Source of the DNA: Orthonyx spaldingii
Lineage: Eukaryota > Chordata > Aves > Passeriformes > Orthonychidae
Assembly: GCA_013397795.1 (NCBI GenBank)
Contig: VZTJ01000255.1
Coordinates: forward strand, 1,668,248 to 1,732,247
Direction: 5' to 3'
DNA: 64,000 bases
Shown one piece after another: positions 1-14,971 of the stretch. How positions within the stretch are numbered: the first letter of the stretch is position 1; every line of letters starts with the position of its first letter. The notes beneath the pieces were generated by a model, which ran no database searches, was not told where the DNA came from, and worked only from the letters and a program-made list of their open reading frames with translations. Made by a program: the position numbers and the translations under genes.

Positions 1-3000
1 GCAAAATAGGTCATCGCAAACACTCTACCTAATACTATGTTCTCTACAGTTTCATTTAAAAAGTCCATTCTCAGATGTCCATCACATTTAATGCCTTTAA
101 CTAGCTTTCTCTTGCCTTCTCCAAGGTCATATGAGAGATATGGTCCACTTTTATAAGGGAAATAAGATATTCAGATAACCCATTTCCGTTATATTTCAAA
201 GTTTGCCTATTGGCTGCAGCTCTCTGCACCAGCCTCCTTTGAAAAACCTCAGCCAAAACTGACAATCTGAGCTGGAGGAGGAACTTGGGAACCAAGAATC
301 TAAGAGAATTGGATGTGCACGCTGCAAGCAAATGCTGTGAGTGATCACAGGCCTTAGTGCCACTGATGGCACACAAAGTTCAAGTCTTTAGCTCTCCCAC
401 ACCTCTGTAGCAGTTAAGAAAAATCGCATTGCCTTACCGTTTCTTCAGCCTGAGACAGATGTGTGAGCTTACAAGCCTTGTTTCAATGTTTAATGTACCT
501 GAGAATTATGCAGATGACATGAGAGATTCATGAATATGTATGTATCTCAAATAAAATACATCAGCATGCTTCAAAAGAGTCCCCCCTCTACAAATGAAGC
601 CACAAACAAAACCCCCAAACAGCAGAGGTTGTGGAATAATCATAATTCAAGATATGACAATGCTGATACGGGGAGAGATGCCTGCACAACACAAAGCTGG
701 AATTAAGACCTAAAGTAAGGAATTTCTCTTGTTTGTGAATAAAGAAAATATGATTTACCAATGTTTTAAAATAAAAACTAGTAAATTATCAATCTAAAAT
801 GAACATGAGTTTCCAAATGAAAATATTGAATGAACATTAGATGCTACAGAACATTTGATAATGAGAAATTTATAGATGATGAAATGCATTTAATAAACCA
901 GCAGTGTTGTCAGAAACTTCCACTGCATTACCTAATTGAGGGTGGGGAGAAGATGTTCCTCTCCTTTTTCCTGTCTTTCCTTTGACTGAGAACTATTTAA
1001 AAAATTGCCATAAATGCAATTCAAACAATTTGTTACAGAGATCTTTTTGAGATTCATCAACAAACTAAAGTCCTCTGAGCTGTTTAGTCTATAAGAAAGA
1101 GGATGTGTCATAGTCAAAAAACATTTTGTTTATTCTGATACAACCAAGAGGAAATTCCTTAAAGACCAGTCAATATAAAAGTCAGCACTGGCTGGAAATT
1201 ACTCTGTCCCCAGTGCACTACAAATAATTCTTGACAGTCAGACACTTCAGCAATCATCTTAGATTAATCAGATCAGTACAGTATTCTTCGGAACCACGGA
1301 CTACCAACGTGCCTTGAAACAGACACATGAATGGGCAATGCCAATTGCATTTGTAGCAAAAAACCACTCCTTATTGGAATGCATGGAATCATTACAGGTC
1401 CCAGATAAAAGTATCAAAAAGAGATGAAACTGTTCAAGACAGTTCCAATAAACTGACAGGCTGGAACATCTAGAGAAGAGCTGGAACAAGTGCTAACAAT
1501 AAGAGCAGCACTCATATAGGAAAAGCTTGGTCTAATCAAAACAGTTAAAGATAATCCTAACAAGTTAAAACTCTGTGTCATCCTTACACAACAATAAATG
1601 ACAGCTAGATCCCACACACTGCATTTCCTGAATTTAGGCTAAACTTAGCTAAGTTCATGATATCTCAACAACTCAAAACAGCATGAAAGCAATTCAGTAG
1701 CAATTCAGTAGCACTGTAAATGAAGAACTCTGGTACACTCATTTATCAGAACTAAGAGAAAGGGCAAGCACTATTCCCTTTCCAGCATCTGTATGACAGC
1801 ACATGGGGTGACAAGACACCCCAGTTACCAACTGCAGCAAGGATAAATGGCTTTAAGGAAGCCTTCTTTAACTACCTGGACTTTATTTGCAGATAAATAA
1901 GGAAAGAGGTATTTTTTAAAGTCACACAATAATACGTAGAACATAAACAGATATTTGATTTCATTAGTTTGGACCCTGAAAGATATCACAGTCTTTATGT
2001 GCAGTACCTTGCTGACCTCTGTTAAAAAGACTTACAGCAACTAGTCAAGGCTGATTACTTGCACGGACTGCAACTGTACAAAACAAACAAGACAGGTAAA
2101 TTCTCACTGTGATCTATTCAGACTGCAAATCTGTCTATATATATGCCTTGCTTAGGTGAACTTGGTAAAAAAAATACTGTGAAAAGAATAAAATACAGCC
2201 TAAATCCCAACATGATACAAGCTACAGCCACCCCACAGATGTGCATGCAGATTCTAAACCTTTAAAATGAGACCCTGATTCAAAAATAGTTTACAGAACT
2301 AGCACCGTTCTCTGTCTTCTAACACATATTCTCCTGGTTTTTTCCCTACCCGTCATCCACTACCTTATACCTTACCTCCACTACTGTAAATCTGGCCACT
2401 GGGTCCCACTTCCTCTCAATTTTTACAACAGTGTAGCTCCAGTTGTCCTACCCTGGCACACAACTCAGAGCACAACAGTGCTTTTTGACATCTTTCACAC
2501 ATCCTACAGCAACTGCAGACCACAGAGTTGTGATTTCTATGACTCATGAAAGACACGGTTATCCTCTAAGTTGTAGAAAGAGAAAAAATATGCAAATAAA
2601 CATATGCATGATACAAAATGCATCTAAAGACATGAGAGCAACAGGAAAAGCATTAGCAGGAGAGGAATTAAAACACCTCTGATTCTTTTGCAAGTTATTT
2701 TACAGTTGGACTTCATCTTAAGAGCTTTTCCAACCTAAAGGTTTCTATTACTGTCATGTCCAGAGAAGTTTTACTGGTCTGTTAATTAATTTGGAAGAAA
2801 TGTTTACTGACTCCAGAGTGTTGGGGTTTTTATGGGGCTAGTGTGATTTTGAGATTGATTTATTTTTTTAATTCATTAGCAATCTATTCCTAAATAATTG
2901 ACTACAGCTTGCAGATTAAGGACAAGATTCAAAGCACTGCTACCTCTGTAGTTGTCTGTCTTTCCCTTGCAATGGCCTTGGGATTAAAAGTATTAAGATG

Positions 3001-4509
3001 GTCCTAAGGGAAGAGCTACAAATACCAGAGGCTACTCAACATAGGTAACAGAAAAAGTTTGCACAAGGATCTATGTTGAGCATATGCCAGCTCTTTGCCT
3101 ACAGTTCTCTCACAACCCTACTTCATGAGCACAACAATACTCAGTCTTTTCCCTACTCTCTAATATTTTCTATAGCTTCTTTGCTGTAATAGTCTCTTAA
3201 GTTCAATTTCTGACAAAGTAAGAGCCACATAAGCAGCAGAAACATACTCACACTGACTGGTTTCTTTGGAGGGCATTAAATACATTGTATGACTACCAGT
3301 GTTAGATTTATATCTTCTTTCTCGTTACAGTAACCACTTCCCATGCCTGCCTGACAATTTGTAGGTCAAATGGTTTTGTGGTTTACTGGCATCTCATAGT
3401 TCTTATTTCTCAAACAAACCATCTTTCCCATTACATTCCATGTCTATTTTCTCAGAAAAATTAAATCCCTCCTTGCATTCCTGAAAAAAAAATTATACCA
3501 ATTGCAGCACTCTGCCAGCTCCTTTAACTTTCCAATCAATTTATAATGCACAAATTAATATCTCCTTATTATCTGAACATACATTTTGAAGGGTTTCCTA
3601 AGGCTAACACTCAAAGAACAGATTCTTTCTCTGTAAGACACAGAGCCTTCAAGTACATCCTGAAGTTCTTAACACGAGATCCTGCATGCCCCTGGTACTC
3701 AGTAGCTCAGCATGCTGCCAAGCACACTCCAACTGTTCAAAGGCAGTTACGCTGTTGGAAGGCAAGTGCGTACTCAGAGCACAGTGCTGATGTGCATCTC
3801 CATGCCCAAGTGTTGCCCAGATGCAGTTAACACATCCTATTTCAGAAAGCATACTGAAAAGCTACTGAGAGGAGGAAACAGTTCTGTAGAACTGCTATTG
3901 CCATTTTATTTTTAGAAGGCTTTTCACAGATACCCATCAAAGCCGTGTTCTTGCTATCATCATAAGCCATTTCTTACACAAGTCAAGCACAAAAAAAAAA
4001 CTTTACTGCAAGTCAAATTTTTTGTTTCGTAAAGACATCACCATTACAGGCATAAGGCCAGTTGAGAATAAGGTACCATTATAATAAGCCCTACTCCTTC
4101 AGTGAGAGGTTGCAGTGCCCTGGAATACACATAAATATTCTGTTGTGAACACAATTACACATCCGAATTCTTCACAATACTCATGATCCCAATAGGGAAA
4201 TATCTTCGCATTTGGTACACTGAGGTAGAAGAACGTAAATTCCCTGGTAAAGAGGGAATCAAACTCCCATGTGCTGATATTAATCTGTGGACCATTCTTG
4301 CTTTCAGGAATGAAATAGACAAAATGGATGGAGGGATAAAGCATCTACCATAAACTGAAACCCAAATTACACTCAAAATTCAGATCTCCTGAAATCCAGT
4401 TTTTACCATTTAGATTACACCAGGTATTGTACTAATAGTCTCCTACTGAAATTAGCTTGAAACAAGAGTGTACCAAGCAGAAACAGCTGATCAGACTGAA
4501 AAGCCTCAC
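1..4509 (-). other. KLHL32: KLHL32 intron 5 (partial)
   Basis: The intron begins at the donor following exon 5 (GTGAGG) and leaves the window at the left. It is AT-rich and shows no further KLHL32 exon. The only recognisable repeat is a short CR1 tail near 2706-2750. An 11-bp tandem (CAATTCAGTAG twice) sits near 1688-1711. Short ORFs here have no recognisable family. Confidence 0.85.
2706..2750 (+). mobile_element. CR1 LINE, short 3' tail fragment
   Basis: A stretch resembling the CR1 3' end reads TCTTAAGAGCTTTTCCAACC followed by TAAAGGTTTCTATTA. In CR1 elements this is the conserved AAAGGTC-TTTCCAACC-TAA segment before the terminal ATTCTATGAT repeats. Only about 45 bp is recognisable and it is diverged. 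Confidence 0.5.
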
Positions 4510-4608
4510 CTCAATGAGATAGTGAGAACATAAACTGAGAAGCTCCAGCAGCTGCAAATGACTCCCAGCTGCTAGGACGTCCTGTATCACCCCTGGTTCC
4601 AGGAGGAT
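4510..4608 (-). CDS. KLHL32: KLHL32 exon 5: end of BTB domain (residues 105-137)
   Basis: This is a 99-nt, 33-codon exon in phase 0 at both ends. The acceptor is TCTTCTTTACAG (AG at 4610-4609) and the donor is ATTGAG|GTGAGG. It encodes ILLEPGVIQDVLAAG then SHLQLLELLSLCSHYLIE, the C-terminal BTB helices (the VLAAGSHLQL helix and the C-HYL end typical of KLHL proteins). The next expected segment, beginning ELNSFNY in the family and leading into the BACK domain, is not found in bases 1-4509 on the minus strand, so it lies beyond the left edge. Confidence 0.96.
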
Positions 4609-7600
4609 CTGTAAAGAAGAAAATGGAAGGTTTGTCATCTGGAAGATGTACTCAGAGTACTTGTAGAAAATACTTAAAGGCCTTTGTTATTTCAGATATT
4701 TAAGTCAACATAAAGAACAGAAACAATACAATTAAGCATATAGAGAAGTCTTTGCAGAATAGGGATAGAGTTTCTAAAGCTCATCTGAATTTCCCTAAGG
4801 ATTTTTAAACTCTTTTTTGATTTGTTTTTTTTTTTCCTGTGAGTCCCTAAGGCACAATACCCCTTAAATCCTTTGAAACTAAATATGTGCTATTTAAGGA
4901 GAATTTTTAAAATAACAGAACCTCCTTTTGTTATCTGTATACTCAGATCCTTCCATATATACTGATGAATCAGGCCAACAGAATGGACTCAGAAATCTCC
5001 ACTAGTAATATTATTCACGCATGTAAAACATATACACACTAGGAACACCCTGCCTATTCTGCGTGGTGCCACTTTATAATTTTCCTAACCACTGTCTTCA
5101 TTTTACAGAGCAGCGCTCTGAAGGCACAATGAGCATGTTGCTGGGGAAGTGCCAGAAAGGGCTTAGAAACCAAGACTGATTATTCAGTTACTTGCTCACA
5201 TGAAACTCCTACTCATTTCAATTAAAATCATGTACAGGCAGCAGTAAGGATAATTGGGCCACAGACCGCTGCCTTGGGGTCAGCTTGTTAGAGCATCCCT
5301 TTTGGGACACAAAAGTGTCTTTGGGAATATGGACACTGGTCAACTTCTTATTAGCAATCAGACTACAAACTATCCAGACTAAAATTTTTTAAGTAGTGCA
5401 ACATCAAAAAAAAAAAAAATCAGAAATGCTTGAGAAAATTTTTCAAAGATGCTCAGTTTATTCAACTTTATCCTTATACTACTTCTGGCAACTTTGGTTT
5501 CACACCACATGAGGTCAGTCTCTCACTGCTCCACAGGGAAGTAAAGCTTGCTTTCAGATTCTTTTTCTTCTGCTCACATAATTCAGTTTTATCTCACAGC
5601 GTCATTTGTGTACCTCAAGTGTAGTGGAATAAGGAAAGTTGAAAACAAAAAGAAAGATACTCAACTGCATCTTTTGTAGTTTAATTATTTTTGAGGGAAA
5701 TGAAAATATGTGTATACACTTAAGCAAAACCACAAAATATCTCCAACATAATGGATATATTAGGAAGCAGAGAAGGGGATTGATCCTTGTTTATATCAAG
5801 AACTCATTTACACTGAGTTCTGGCAGTGTATGACATCCTTAACGCTTGTGCAAATCACTATATTTATTAATACAAGGTTTTAAGTGAACATTTTATGTCA
5901 TTTACATATTATATAAAATATGAAGGTTCTTTATCTAGCCAGAAAGACATATAAGGACCTTACTGTAAATGAGAATCAGGCCCAGCACAATCCAGGTTTT
6001 TGACTGGTGCTACTGAGGTTGCTAAGCATGATGAAAGGTAGTTCAACAGAAAGTTAGAACGGATTTCCGTTACAAAATTAACTCCAGTAGACATGGATAT
6101 TAAAAACAAACAAACAAAAATATAAAAGCATGTCACTGTCAAGTATTTTCAAGTGAGAACTCAAGGTCAGACTGACTAAACAAGCTGGTATATACCTTGC
6201 AGTGTTTTTTATTCAGACATGATTGACACCGAGGAAGTTGCCATCCTATGGCACGTTACTTACTGTGTCAGCCAGAGAACCAGAACCCTAAACAGATTAG
6301 TACCTTGTAGGCATAGACAAACTATATTTAACTGTGATAATATTATGTATGTTTTAAAGCTACAGCAATCCATTTATAAATAATACTAGTAACATTATGA
6401 GATGAGAAGTAGGACAAGAGGCAAGGCGGGTGGCCTGCTACTGTCTAGAGGTGATTTGCACAAAGGCAGCAACAAAAGTTCATTTGAAGGTGGCAGATGC
6501 ATTTCTTACATGTTCTTCCATTTATTACAGCCGTTTTACACCATGCAAGATATAGTCTACTGAGAAAACAGATTCACTTCTGTGTTTCCCAAGATTACTG
6601 AGGAAAGTCTGGTTTATCTCTTCACAAAAATTTGCTTCATATGAACTTATCCGAAATTTTATTCAATACTCTTTTGGATACAGGCAAAAATACTAATTCA
6701 TCTATGCTAAATGTTCACTATCAGGAAACTGCATGCTGGTGAAATCCACAAGGGAAAAAAAAGATAAGTAAAGAAGGAAGTAACTATTGCAAGCTTTCCT
6801 TCTACTGAAACTGGGGTAACTCACAATTATTCTACACCTTTCAGCTCTTATACACTAATGCACTTAATTGGTTTTTATCAATTACCAGCATAGCTGTTTA
6901 TATGTTATACATGCCATCCAGCTCAATATTAACAGTAAATGCACATAAATACCACAACATGCACACCACAAGCACACACACAGTAAATGACTCTCCTCTG
7001 CTTGTCTAACTCTCAAAACAATAGCTTGAGGTCTACAGTGTGATGCTTATTGCAAATTAAGGTGAGTGAAACTAAGATCTACTTTGGATTCACAACTTCA
7101 AAATTCATCATAAAATTTTAGTGTGAAAAATAAAGAGAAGCTTAATCATTTTCTGTAATCCATCCTCAACCCAAGGATTATGAGGAATAATATTGGGGCA
7201 GAAACTTAGAGTAATTTGGAACCATCAAATTCAGAAAAAAACTGCAAACTTCACCAGTGAAGAATGTACTTTTGTATGACACAGACTATGTTAAGACTGG
7301 TTCCTGTACTATTTTTACATCAAGATTAATTAGATGCAATTCAGGCATTGGACCTGGCTGCATCTTACAACCACCCATCTATTCAACCCTTATTTCCAAG
7401 TGTTAATTTTCACTACACTCTCAACTTCTCTCTGGCATATGATGGTACCCAAGAAAATCACCTTAAGCACCTTCTCCCTGTACACAACAAGCAGATGTTG
7501 CCAACACATGAGTAACTTCCATTCCTAAGGCATCCAGCCTGATACACTGCTTGTTTTCAAACCAATCACTTTTGACAAACTGCTTTTCTCTTACAAGGAC

Positions 7601-10600
7601 TGTTTTCAAACAGGAAACCTGTTCCTCAAAACAGCTGCTCTACTCTCCATCAGGCCACAAACCCTTCAGAGAGGATGCACCAAATACAGTCCAGTCCCTA
7701 CTGTGGTCAGATCCACAGGCCAAGGGATTGAAGCAAGCCAAAAACTGGCTGTTTGTAACAGAATGCTGAGTTCACAGGATACAAAAAGGCAGATTACACA
7801 ATTTCTTAGATCCACTATTCCTAGACATACAATTTATACCTATATGGAAACTTATCCACTTATGCTTTGTTGATATATTGCAGAAAGCTTCTCTGCAAAT
7901 GCAAGAACTAGAAATGGTAAATTAAATCTGACCTTGTAAAGCACATTTCTGAGGCAGAAAAGGGAATTTTATAACCAGCCCTATGGTTACAGATATATGT
8001 GGGCCTTAACACCCCACCCCGTATTTTTATCCTCTGGCCAGCAGTTCAAAACTAGATTTTATTCCCTCTTACCCCAAGGTTTCTCTCTTCCTTTCCCAAC
8101 TCAACCTGCATCCCCTCCAGCACTTTAAGACTGTGGTTAAGCATGGGAAAAGACTTAACTGGTGTCATATATCTTGCCTCTCTCTTCAATCTTTTTTGGG
8201 ACTCTTGCAGCAACAGAGTGCATGAGAATCACTAACCTTTCCCAAGGACAACTACTCAGGCATCACCTCTACACTGGCCAGATCAAAAATGTTCCCTTAC
8301 TCTTTTAATGCCTCCTGCAGCCCTACAGCCAACAAAGCGGTATAGGCCAAAAAAAAAGAATTGTAAGGTCAGAGCAAAGAGAGCAGTAACAGCCAAAAAA
8401 GAATGAGAAGGAAACTCCTTAAATTGTCCTTTCCAATAAAGCAACTTATAGCCTGAGGAAAAAGGTAAAATCCAGATTAACTATCACCTCTGTGGATTCT
8501 CTTGAGGTTTATATCTGGAAAGAACAATCAGAACATTCTATTCCCTGAATACTACAGACCACTATACTTCATCCACACATTTTAAAAGACATGAAACAAT
8601 AGCTACTATAGGCCCAAGAAGGCTAAACTGCATACCCAGAAAAAGATGAAGAGATTGAAGATGCATTTTTATCACCTTCATTCTAGCTACTCATTTATCC
8701 CCCATATTTTTCTCATTTCCATACAGCTGTTTGTGGAGCAATGGAAAAGTGAGATGGTGGCATGATTCACATTAAAAATAAACCAGTATTATGCTGTAAC
8801 AGTAAAGAAATATGCAGTGCCATGTCAGAAAATTCTAGAAAATAAACTGTATGGAATTTAGCACAGAAAACATGAAAAAAAATTTCTAAGATTCCTGCCA
8901 CTCTAATGAAAAAGAAAATTTTTCCTTGACTCCACTTGCAGTGATCAGCATTTCAAACAAGACAGGCATCAAACAAAAGTATCAGCTGTTTTTCCCTGAT
9001 GGAGATCATTCCATGTGCTTGAGAGCAATCAAACACCTTAACTTTTCTTTTAAAGTAATTTAGACTGCATTTCACTCTCAACCAGACAGCACTTTTGTCT
9101 GTCTCCCTGTTCATTCATGATTCAGTTGAATACTGAACTCCTTGCACATTGACAAGTGCTGCTCCAAAAAAGTGAGTGGGGAAAGAATGTTCTAGTCCCC
9201 TGCAGGCAACTGCCCAAAGCCCTGGCATGTAATGCTTGGTAGCACTCCCTGCAAAATCCAGATGTCTCATTAGCCAATGCCAGAAAGAATCATGACCACC
9301 ATTTCTCTGATATGTCATAATATTTTCCCAGAAAACTAGAAGAAAATCTGTGTTAAATGCACAGCATACATGTTATAAAATCATAGAATATTTCAATTTG
9401 GAAGGCACCCACAAGAAGATGATCTAGTCCTATCTCCCTGCTCCTTGCAGGACAATTCAAAGCTAAACACGTCCAGACATTCCTTGACCTCTGACAAGGT
9501 TGGTGTCATGACCACTTCCCTGGGGAGCCTGTTCCAGTGACCTGCCACCTTTTCATTATGTCCAGCCTGAACTTTCCCTGACATAGCTTCACACCACTAT
9601 GAAGTACCATTATTATAAATAAAGAGGGTTTGGATAAGCAAGACTTCAAGCAAATTCACTATTCTTTGGGAGTATGTTTCATTACTTTAATCACTTGCAG
9701 TACTAGAAAAGCTGTGTTGTCCCTAGATTAATTCTTGTTTAGAGCAGATAAATGTGAAACCTTTAACTTTCTCTACAGTAAACTGCATAAAGTGAGCCTA
9801 ATTAATTAAGCTCTATATTAGTCTAAGCCTTTTAGGTAATCTGTAGCTGAACTGAGAACCTAGGACTTAGTAGCTGTAACCTAGTGCTAGATAGAGTAAA
9901 AAGATTATCCTCCTGAGAGAAGTGAAAAAGGAAATGCCCAAATCTAGGTATCAAATTAATATTTTTTAGCTTTAAAATTGCATTGAAAAATGATGTTAAG
10001 TATGTACAGTAAGACACAGACCTGTCGTATTCAGTTATCCATGACTTTGGTGCATTGCCCCCAGTAGAAAAGAGCAAGGATAGCTGAAGTCACTTTTGCT
10101 AGGGACAGCAGGCAGTTTAACAGATTCATTTTAATCTAAAAGCAGCCAGTAGAACTGCTGTGCACAGGATGCAGTAGGTCACTTACCCAAGAAAATCAAC
10201 CATCACAATACAGCTTTGCAATACACGTCCATCCACAACGGAGACAGGATTAACACTGTAAGAGGCACTAAGACATTGACAGCTGCCTTACCCTGGTCTT
10301 AACTAAAAATGGCAGACGAAATACTGGTTGATCAGTAGAAAAACTGTCAACATCAAATGAGGAGAGGAGTTGATGAGAGATGAAAGCCAAGATTCTATAA
10401 AGGAATCAAAGCAATTATAAGGAGAAACAGCCGTACTTAGAAACAATCATTATTTCTACTATGTCTTTACTAAGAAGATCTTTTACTCTTTCATTGTTTT
10501 TGTTAAAGAAATAACTAAGCTGAAAGAACAATTTCACAAAGGAGCTGTAAGATAATACATTAACTAATCAGAGGTTTGTGTGCATGAATTTGAAAAATCA

Positions 10601-13600
10601 TGTGAAGATACTCTACCAATTGCTGAAATCTGTTTGGTAAAGTGATAATAGCTGTTAATAGGTTGACAGGTTTCAAACTAACTGAATGCAAAGTAAAGGC
10701 AATAGTTAAATAGGACTCACACTGATAATGCATTCAAGTAATATTGGGAGCAACATACCTGAAAATAAAATGAAGTTCTAGATTTATAACTGGGATAATA
10801 TAATATACTCATATTACCTCTATTGAAACACTGCTGTTACACTAGCATTTTGTGAGTAAATGAAAACCTATTAAATATGCTAATAACAGAAAATTTAAAG
10901 CCTGTTTTTGAATCATTATAAGTGCAACTTCATATGTGGATTTTAACAAGAGGACATATTTCAACATGCCATTGGTAGGCAGTAAGGCTGTGTTAATATT
11001 GGGCTAAGAAGGTATCAGAGGACAAATTGCCCCAAAATTCACTTTGCGAGAAAGAGATGAATATAAAAAGCCTCCTATATAAGGGTTTCCTCACTAATTC
11101 TTTCATTTCAGCTTTGCTACTTCTGGATAATATAACTTGAGGAAGATGTAATTTCTATTAATACAGAAACAAAATATTAGAGTTTAGGGGAAAAAACCAG
11201 ACCAGGTACTTAGGAAAATGGGACTTAGGAGAACTTGGTATTAAGCACTAAGAAAGCCACTAGTGTACTGTGCACTCTTTGGCAAGTTATTTTCTCCTAA
11301 AATAATTTCCTGTTTGTGAGGCAACAAAATAAGGACAGCGATTACTTGCTTTTGTAATATGTTTTGAGGTCCTCAAATAAAATTCTATCTAAATGCAAAA
11401 TATTTGTTACCATAGATTAAGGACATATGATAGAATATAATTACAAGGAAGAAAGATCCAAGTGTGAAGCACTTCAGATGCATGGGACTCTGTGTATTTG
11501 TATTTTTGTTAAATTAGGATCAAAATCATCCACTGCAAATTAAAGCCAATGTTCCTCTGGCTTGTCAGCTGACTACACTGGCCTATTTACTGGCCATCCC
11601 ATCCCTCCAAATAAGATTATGTCTCTTGCTAACAAAAGAGTTAAAATTTTAAAAGGTAGTCAAAAAGGAAAGACAACAATGCCCATGAGTCTCTGACACA
11701 GTGGTTAAGGCTCTTATTTTGACAGCGAGAATTGTGAGCTCCAAACTCTGCCTATAAATGCTTCTCTATACGAGTATCCTAAAATATATAGTTTGTAAAT
11801 TGATTGCACTTGATACATCTCCCTTCCAAGGCACACTTGACACTTGCAAAATGCCCTTGTGAGAAGCAAGGGTGAGTAATCTACTCACTGAGGCTCTGGC
11901 CTGACCTTACTGCTGCCAGCTATGAAGTAAAAGAAAGAATGACCTTAAAGCCCTTTTGGGAAGCAAGGATATGGCAACTGCAACAGGAAAAGAGTTGTAT
12001 CTCTGAATTCTGAATATGGGGATTACATAGTAAGATGCCTACAGACAAGATGAAACATATCTAAGACATTTTTTGCCAAAAATTTTATTATTAAAGGATT
12101 ACTGAGAATATACACGCAAAGAACAAAATCAAAGTCTACTGCCACTCCTTTTGTCAGTTTTTATTTATTTCTATACCAAAATTACCTTCTTTGTAATTAT
12201 TAAGGACCATAGAAATAGGTTAGTTTGGTTGGAATTACATTATTTATACTTAAGTTTTAAAACATTCTTTCTTTCTGAACAATCAATATTTCCTGAAAAG
12301 GAAAATATTTTCAACAGTAATTACAATAAGATACTATCTGTCTAAGTAGACAGGAAGATGAAGATTGAATTTTAAGTCTGCAGGAAGACTTCAAATTAAC
12401 AAAAAGAGACAAGGATGACAGAGTTTAATTTCAGATTTCATGGTCATCTTAAAAATGAAATTTCTTCATTTTAATAACTTTCAAAAATTGCAGGCTTCAA
12501 ATATTGCCTTGGTGCAATATTAAATATTTCCACCAGATGTCTCCAGTATATTATTTTACACAGAAAGCTGCACTCAATTTGAAGTGTAATGTGTCAAATG
12601 TATGAGAATATTAAAGTAAAGAGAAGAAAGCTGCAACTAATTACTTATCTGTTTAGACATAGGTTTTTAGGGAGTTCCACAGTGTTATCTAGAGAAATAC
12701 CAATTTTTTTAAACTAACATTTTGGCCAAATATGATTAAAAAAAAAAAAAAGATAGAGTTCATAGTTTTCACTTTTAGGAGAAACTTCAGATCACATCTT
12801 GATACCCACATTTTCAGAGAAATATAAGGTTTCAGAACAATATATTTGGCATGAGTGACTTCTGGATTACTGAGAAATATTTTGCTTGTTTTTTAAAAAC
12901 AGGAAAAGTTTGCAAACCAAGCTAAAGACAATTCTGTTTTCAGAACTCTCTGATGTAAGGATGCAGTAATCCAGTTATTTATTAATAGCCTTTGTGGATT
13001 ACTCCCACTCACTACCTTGAAATGTTCAGCCAGATTCTGTCAGTCTGAGTCAGAACACAAGCAATGCTCAATACATACAAACACAGTACCAGAAGAGAAT
13101 TCCAAGGATGAAAGGGAAACAAGACACTGCTAATTCTCAGACTCACTTTTCACTGAGTTGTGCTTCAAAGGCATCTTTACAAGAGAACTCCTACAGAATC
13201 CTTCTCATTTCTCTGTGCTTCAAAGTAGTACTTGGTGTATCTGATAGACACGACAGAGCAAACCTCGCTTCATAATCACTCATATGTATGAGCAACTGTA
13301 CATACGTGCACATCTATATTTAACTCAGGAAACCCACTCATTTATTCAAAGTAGGTTATGCCTGAAAATGAAAGACTCAAAAGTCTCTAAAGGGCCAAGG
13401 ACAGAAAGTACATATTTCATATGGATCTGAGGATACTATCCTGGAAGCAACGTGGGGTCACTTGCTGGGTTACATAAATGCCATATCCATCCTTTCAAAG
13501 GTTCTCAATGTATTTTACGTGGGTTTGTCAGACTTTGAATTTTGCAGAAAGATGGGGAATACCTCTAATAACAGTAGACAGGATGGGTCGGATATAAATC

Positions 13601-14971
13601 AATTATAACCAGTCTTCTCAAAAGACACGTTCATTTGACCAGTTTTCTCTTCAGAATAATCAACCAATAGTTTTAAATTAGTATATTACTAAGATGATGA
13701 TATATAGGTACCTAACATTTTCATTTTTATCAAAGACATTCAATTTTTATTAAAAACTTTCAACAGAAAGAAAAAAAAGCATACCAATGACAAGTCATGT
13801 ACTGAGATCTTCAGCTAATTCATTAATATAGTATGGCATCTCTGTTTATCATTTATATCAAAGAAATCTTTGAATATGTTTTCCAAAACAGTACAAACTT
13901 TTTCAAAGAAATTCAAGTGCTAGTCTCCAAGACCTTATGCTAAAGCATAACTGTTTTCTGGGTTGGTGACAAAAATAGCTCCTTTAAAGCAGGTAGTTTT
14001 TTCCCCTTATTTCTATTTAGTTTCCTTTAAAAAGAAAAACAAAAACCCCCCAAAAGACCCACGTAAGGCCAATATACCCAATCCACAGTATGGAAGCAGA
14101 TACCTTAAATTTTTATAGCTCTTTTATAACCCTTCAGAATAACATAGTACAGATTTAAGCCTCCCTTTTCTAAATTAACTAAAAAACATCACTAATACGT
14201 CAATGGACTCAACTGCTGTAGTGATATGCCAGAAATAGTTTGGTTATCTAGAGTTTTGGAGTCCAAAGCAAAAATAGCTGGGTGTTCTGAGTTCACTATC
14301 CATGAACTCTGAACTGAGATGAAGTCACACAGCAACACTCTCCAAGCATGCCGTGCAGAGATACGGCAGGTCACAAATACTTCTATTTTTCCAGGTTTTT
14401 CAGTTTTGGGGTTGTTTTTGGCAAAGGGAAGAGGGAAAAGGAGCATCACTCTGCATTTTCTGAAGCACCATGATGTGATACCTAACCTGTGGTCATAAAG
14501 AAGGCCACAATGAAGATTTATATAGTACCTATAAGCATTTACAAAGATGCTTCAACTGCATCAGCCTAGAGAGTAAGAGACTACTTTTCCCCTCAATTAC
14601 ATAACTTTTCAAACACAGCAGAGTTTATAAATATTTATTATAAGGGAAACACTTTTCTTTACTTTTTATTTAGCAAGCAGATTCAACTCACATTAAGATT
14701 TTATGAATCAGGCAACCATAAAAAGGGCATGCAGATCCTACATGGCCCCCTACCTGACAATGACGCACATAAAGCTGTGTTTTCATTAAATAATCCTTCT
14801 AAAGAAAAAATCCCCACGTAAGTATAAAAAATGAAGATCTGTTAAATTAAAATACCTTGTACTGAGCAGTGCACAAGAAAAATATTTTCTACTACCTCTA
14901 AAAAGGTCATACTCAGTTTTTATTGCAGTTGCTTTTGATTGTGTTTGTTAATTTGAAGAACTGTACAATAC
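4609..14971 (-). other. KLHL32: KLHL32 intron 4 (10.4 kb)
   Basis: The intron is bounded by donor GTATTG after exon 4 and acceptor TTTACAG before exon 5. It is mostly unique AT-rich sequence. I recognise one CR1 fragment (9379-9597) and several A-runs (5406-5419, 12738-12751). No RNA gene or additional coding exon was recognised. Confidence 0.85.
9379..9597 (-). mobile_element. CR1 LINE 3' fragment
   Basis: It starts with the tail AAATCATAGAAT, followed by the TTTGGAAGGCACCC and GATCTAGTCC equivalents, and further on CCTGGGGAGCCTGTTCCAGT, all landmarks of avian CR1 read from the 3' end. Element sense is the minus strand. It is 5' truncated, as is normal for CR1, with no coding capacity left. 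The 63-aa ORF read through it is the CR1 3' region, not a gene. Confidence 0.85.

Noticed and set aside
4099..4376. 81- and 73-codon minus-strand ORFs just downstream of KLHL32 exon 5
   Set aside because: They do not match the expected next KLHL32 segment (ELNSFNY...), match no family I know, and two frames are open at once, which suggests chance.
1..4509. Search for the next KLHL32 exon (start of the BACK domain)
   Set aside because: No minus-strand stretch encodes the expected residues, so the exon must lie left of the window.
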